From contig PCBP01000036.1 of assembly GCA_002730985.1 (NCBI GenBank), positions 1 to 7,884 of the forward strand: 7,884 nt of DNA, written 5' to 3'. This DNA comes from Flavobacteriales bacterium (GTDB lineage: Bacteria > Bacteroidota > Bacteroidia > Flavobacteriales > BACL11). A program made the position numbers and the translations under genes. The notes beneath the pieces are model-generated. The model worked only from the letters and a program-made list of their open reading frames with translations. It did not search any database and had not been told where the DNA came from. Below are positions 5,691 through 7,884 of this stretch, one piece after another (the stretch's first letter is position 1; each line of letters starts with the position of its first letter).

Positions 5691-6983
5691 ATGGATAGAT
5701 CCAGTATAATTTTTTCCTGTATCTTATTTTTCGCATTAGGATTATTCTCTTATAATCTTTGGAAAATAGTAAGGAATATTAGATTAGGAAAATCGAATAA
5801 TCGATTTGATCAGCCATTAAAACGAACCAAGATATTGCTTAAAATAGCTTTTGGTCAGACTAAGTTATTTGCACGTCCTGTATCAGGTATTTTACATGCT
5901 CTTGTTTATTGGGGCTTTTTAGTGATTACTATTGGTACAGTAGAAATGATGGTAGATGGTGTCTTTAGTTTAGATAGATCTTTTGGTGTGTTAGGTAGGT
6001 TCTATGATATTGCCACTGCATCAGGAGATGTTATGGCGGTATTAGTACTAGTATCTTGCCTCATGTTTATGTTCAGAAGATTATTTCTAAAGATTAAGCG
6101 ATTTTCTGGTAAAGAGATGAAGAAATCGTCATCACTTGATGCAATTGTTGCTTTAGTAATTATTGTGCTCTTAATGGTTTCATTACTTACAATGAATATT
6201 GGTTACATTGGCCTTCATCATGAAAGTTATTTTGGTTCTTTTCCTATAAGTAATTTCCTGCTTCCTTATTTTGATAATTGGAATTTACATTTACTCCATG
6301 ATATTAGTTGGTGGGCTCATATAATGTTGGTGTTAATTTTTCTTAATGAATTACCTTATTCAAAACATTTTCATGTGGTGATGTCTATTCCTAATGTTTA
6401 TTTCTCAAATATTGAGAATTTAGGGAAGATGGAAAATATGACTTCCGTTACTAAAGAAGTTAAACTTATGATGGATCCTAATGCTGATCCGTATGCAACA
6501 CCACCTGCTGATGCTCCACCTCCAGAGGCATTTGGAGCTAAAGATGTAACTGATTTAAATTGGGTGCAATTAATGAATGCATATTCCTGTACTGAGTGCG
6601 GAAGATGCACTTCAGAATGTCCAGCTAATCAAACAGGGAAGTTGCTTTCACCTAGAAAGATTATGATGGATACACGTCAAAGGCTTAAAGAGGTAGGGAA
6701 GAATATTGATAAACACGGTAAAAATTATACAGACAATAAATCTTTGTTAAATGATTATATTTCAACAGAAGAAATATGGGCATGTACTACTTGTAATGCC
6801 TGTACGCAGGCTTGTCCTTTAAATATTGATCCTCTTTCAATTATAGTAGATTTAAGAAGGAATCTAGTAATGGAAGAATCAGCTGCTCCACAAGAACTGA
6901 ATATGATGTTTAATAATATAGAGAATAATGGAGCTCCTTGGCAATTCCCAGCAGCTGACAGATTAAAATGGAAAGATGAGTAA
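5691..6983 (+). CDS. Membrane-bound iron-sulfur oxidoreductase, NarI-like domain plus two [4Fe-4S] motifs (EtfD/FadF/HdrC-like)
   Basis: This 430-residue protein joins a cytochrome b-like membrane domain to a ferredoxin-like domain. Membrane segments lie at about 5-26, 66-90, 110-128, 150-175 and 199-221. Histidines at 69, 203, 210 and 226 are candidate haem ligands. After a proline-rich linker (about 263-279) come two complete CxxCxxCxxxCP motifs: Cys300/303/306/310 and Cys365/368/371/375. The order resembles the first half of EtfD (mycobacteria) and FadF (Bacillus), which carry electrons from electron-transfer flavoprotein to menaquinone; the CCG half is supplied here by the separate gene at 7396. 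That role is inferred; HdrC- or GlpC-like quinone reduction is the alternative. The ATG at 5691 lies 2 bases after the MCE stop and gives a sensible first membrane segment. The last 8 bases overlap the next gene. Confidence 0.88.
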   Translation: MDRSSIIFSCILFFALGLFSYNLWKIVRNIRLGKSNNRFDQPLKRTKILLKIAFGQTKLFARPVSGILHALVYWGFLVITIGTVEMMVDGVFSLDRSFGVLGRFYDIATASGDVMAVLVLVSCLMFMFRRLFLKIKRFSGKEMKKSSSLDAIVALVIIVLLMVSLLTMNIGYIGLHHESYFGSFPISNFLLPYFDNWNLHLLHDISWWAHIMLVLIFLNELPYSKHFHVVMSIPNVYFSNIENLGKMENMTSVTKEVKLMMDPNADPYATPPADAPPPEAFGAKDVTDLNWVQLMNAYSCTECGRCTSECPANQTGKLLSPRKIMMDTRQRLKEVGKNIDKHGKNYTDNKSLLNDYISTEEIWACTTCNACTQACPLNIDPLSIIVDLRRNLVMEESAAPQELNMMFNNIENNGAPWQFPAADRLKWKDE

Positions 6984-7392
6984 ATTAGTAGACAAGATAG
7001 TAGACGGAGAACATATATCTCCTGTATTACCAGATGATATTAAAAATTATTTAATTGATATTGACGGCACAATCTGTGACGATATACCTAATGAAGAACC
7101 TGAGAGAATGGCAACTGCTAATTTGTATCCTGATGCTTTAGAAACTTTAAATAATTGGTATGATCAAGGACATTACATTACTTTCTTTACTTCTAGAGTA
7201 GAGCAGCATAGGCAGGTAACAGAGGTGTGGCTAAAAGAGAATGGTTTTAAGTATCATGGATTACTTATGGGCAAGCCAAGGGGAGGGAATTATCATTGGG
7301 TAGATAATCATATTGTGAGGGCTACCAGATTTGATGGTAAATTCACTGATCTTATTGATAAGGAAGTTACTATTCAAGTTTTTAAACCTTAA
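6976..7392 (+). CDS. Small HAD-superfamily protein, probable phosphatase, function unassigned
   Basis: The 138-residue product carries HAD motifs: DIDGTIC (Asp28 nucleophile, Asp30), FFTSR (Thr72-Ser73, motif II), MGKPRGG (Lys100, motif III) and WVDNH (Asp110, motif IV, with Asn rather than a second Asp). The cap region is minimal, so the substrate is likely large or open to solvent. Close Bacteroidota relatives are, as I recall, sometimes labelled phosphoheptose isomerase; the sequence shows no SIS domain, so that label looks wrong. The start ATG lies within the end of the iron-sulfur gene (8-base overlap) and the stop is 3 bases before the CCG gene, so it is embedded between the two halves of an electron-transfer module. 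Whether it acts on a cofactor, a lipid-linked sugar or a damaged metabolite cannot be told. Confidence 0.85.
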   Translation: MSKLVDKIVDGEHISPVLPDDIKNYLIDIDGTICDDIPNEEPERMATANLYPDALETLNNWYDQGHYITFFTSRVEQHRQVTEVWLKENGFKYHGLLMGKPRGGNYHWVDNHIVRATRFDGKFTDLIDKEVTIQVFKP

Positions 7393-7395
7393 TTA

Positions 7396-7884
7396 ATGAG
7401 TGACCTACAGGTAAAAACAATGGCAGAATTTATGGCAGAAGGGAAAGAAGCTGATATTCTTTTCTGGGTAGGTAGTGCTGGTAGTTTTGATGATCGAGCA
7501 AAAAAGATTACAAAAGCTTTTGTTCAGATAATGAATAAGGCAGAAGTTAATTTTGGGGTTTTAGGCACGGAAGAATCCTCATCAGGTGATGCAGCAAAAA
7601 GAGCAGGAAATGAATTTTTGTTTCAAATGCAGGCTATGACAAATATTGAGGTGATGAATGCGTACAAGGTACAGCGTATTGTTACTACTTGTCCTCATTC
7701 TTACAATACGATAAAGAACGAGTACCCATCTTTAGGAGGAAATTATACTGTACAACATCATACGGAGTTTATTTCAGACTTAATTGCTGAAGGTAAATTA
7801 ACGATTACAGGAGATTTGAAAGGCAAGGAGATAGTTTATCATGATCCTTGTTATTTAGGAAGGGCTAATGGGGTATATGATAGC
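7396..7884 (+). CDS. CCG-domain (HdrB-like) iron-sulfur protein, 5' part, with cysteines replaced by serine
   Basis: The frame opens at ATG 7396, 3 bases after the preceding stop, and stays open to the right edge (163 residues visible). It matches the CCG-domain protein that partners the membrane iron-sulfur protein: FWVGSAGSFDDRAKKI, GTEESSSGD, AKRAGNEFLFQMQ, TTCPHSYN and HDPCYLGR. CCG domains bind a non-cubane [4Fe-4S] cluster through C-x(31-39)-CC-x(35-36)-C-x2-C. Here the spacing is exact (34 and 35 residues between elements), but positions 27, 62, 63 and 102 are Ser; only Cys99 remains, plus Cys152 further on. I recall Cys at 27, 62 and 102 and Thr at 63 in typical Bacteroidota relatives. 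The serine codons are AGT, TCA, TCA and TCT, so one misread base or a single codon reassignment does not explain them. The reading frame and codon use otherwise look normal. The second CCG repeat lies outside the window, so overall function cannot be judged. Confidence 0.87.
   Translation, partial: MSDLQVKTMAEFMAEGKEADILFWVGSAGSFDDRAKKITKAFVQIMNKAEVNFGVLGTEESSSGDAAKRAGNEFLFQMQAMTNIEVMNAYKVQRIVTTCPHSYNTIKNEYPSLGGNYTVQHHTEFISDLIAEGKLTITGDLKGKEIVYHDPCYLGRANGVYDS

Noticed and set aside
6398..6610. 70-codon open frame on the minus strand
   Set aside because: It lies wholly inside the iron-sulfur gene, antisense to the linker and first cysteine motif, and its Ala/Gly/Ser-rich run is the mirror of the proline/alanine linker. 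It is a shadow frame.
7396..7884. Genetic-code change or sequencing error as the cause of the Cys-to-Ser positions
   Set aside because: Three different serine codons are involved (AGT, TCA, TCT), TGT still encodes the expected Cys99 and Cys152, and the frame is otherwise clean.
1..7884. CRISPR arrays, tRNA/rRNA genes, insertion sequences, integrases, toxin-antitoxin pairs or defence genes
   Set aside because: I looked on both strands for regular repeats, cloverleaf-like segments, terminal inverted repeats and transposase or nuclease motifs and saw none. Nearly all the DNA is accounted for by the genes listed.

Overview
The window is AT-rich, densely coding DNA from a member of the Bacteroidota. 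The evidence is a Bacteroidota-type LptD homologue, an Amidase_3 protein followed by a single-pass MCE protein, a split EtfD/FadF-like iron-sulfur gene pair, TAnnTTTG (Bacteroidota -7) promoter-like elements, and no clear Shine-Dalgarno sequences. Order or family cannot be fixed by eye. There are no tRNA, rRNA, CRISPR, IS or integrase features.

Layout. (1) 1-306: the 3' end of a small HAD-like phosphatase gene whose upstream part looks replaced or degenerate. It is followed by about 170 bases without a gene (307-480), holding a 12-bp palindrome, an AT-rich terminator-like hairpin and a possible -7 element. (2) 481-1044 (+): a stand-alone type I glutamine amidotransferase (PabA/TrpG), converging on the next gene with a 4-base overlap. 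(3) 1041-3530 (-): lptD, which inserts lipopolysaccharide into the outer membrane. (4) A 42-bp divergent intergenic region. (5) 3573 to the right edge (+): a tightly packed operon. It encodes a periplasmic N-acetylmuramoyl-L-alanine amidase with a SPOR-like tail, an MCE/MlaD-type lipid-transport protein, a membrane protein with two [4Fe-4S] motifs, a small HAD-like protein, and the start of a CCG-domain (HdrB-like) protein that runs off the edge. Junctions are overlaps of 11 and 8 bases or gaps of 2 and 3 bases, so coupled expression is likely.

How they fit together. LptD, the amidase and the MCE protein all serve the cell envelope (LPS export, peptidoglycan hydrolysis, lipid trafficking). 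The iron-sulfur pair resembles the membrane and CCG halves of EtfD/FadF, which pass electrons from electron-transfer flavoprotein (fatty-acid oxidation) to menaquinone; this role is inferred. PabA supplies ammonia for folate or tryptophan precursors and is probably unrelated.

Most of this is ordinary core genome and I see no clearly new system. The best item for a second look is the CCG-domain protein at 7396: its cluster-binding signature keeps exact spacing, but four of five cysteine positions are serine, while its membrane partner keeps all eight cysteines. Second is the odd HAD fragment at the left edge.
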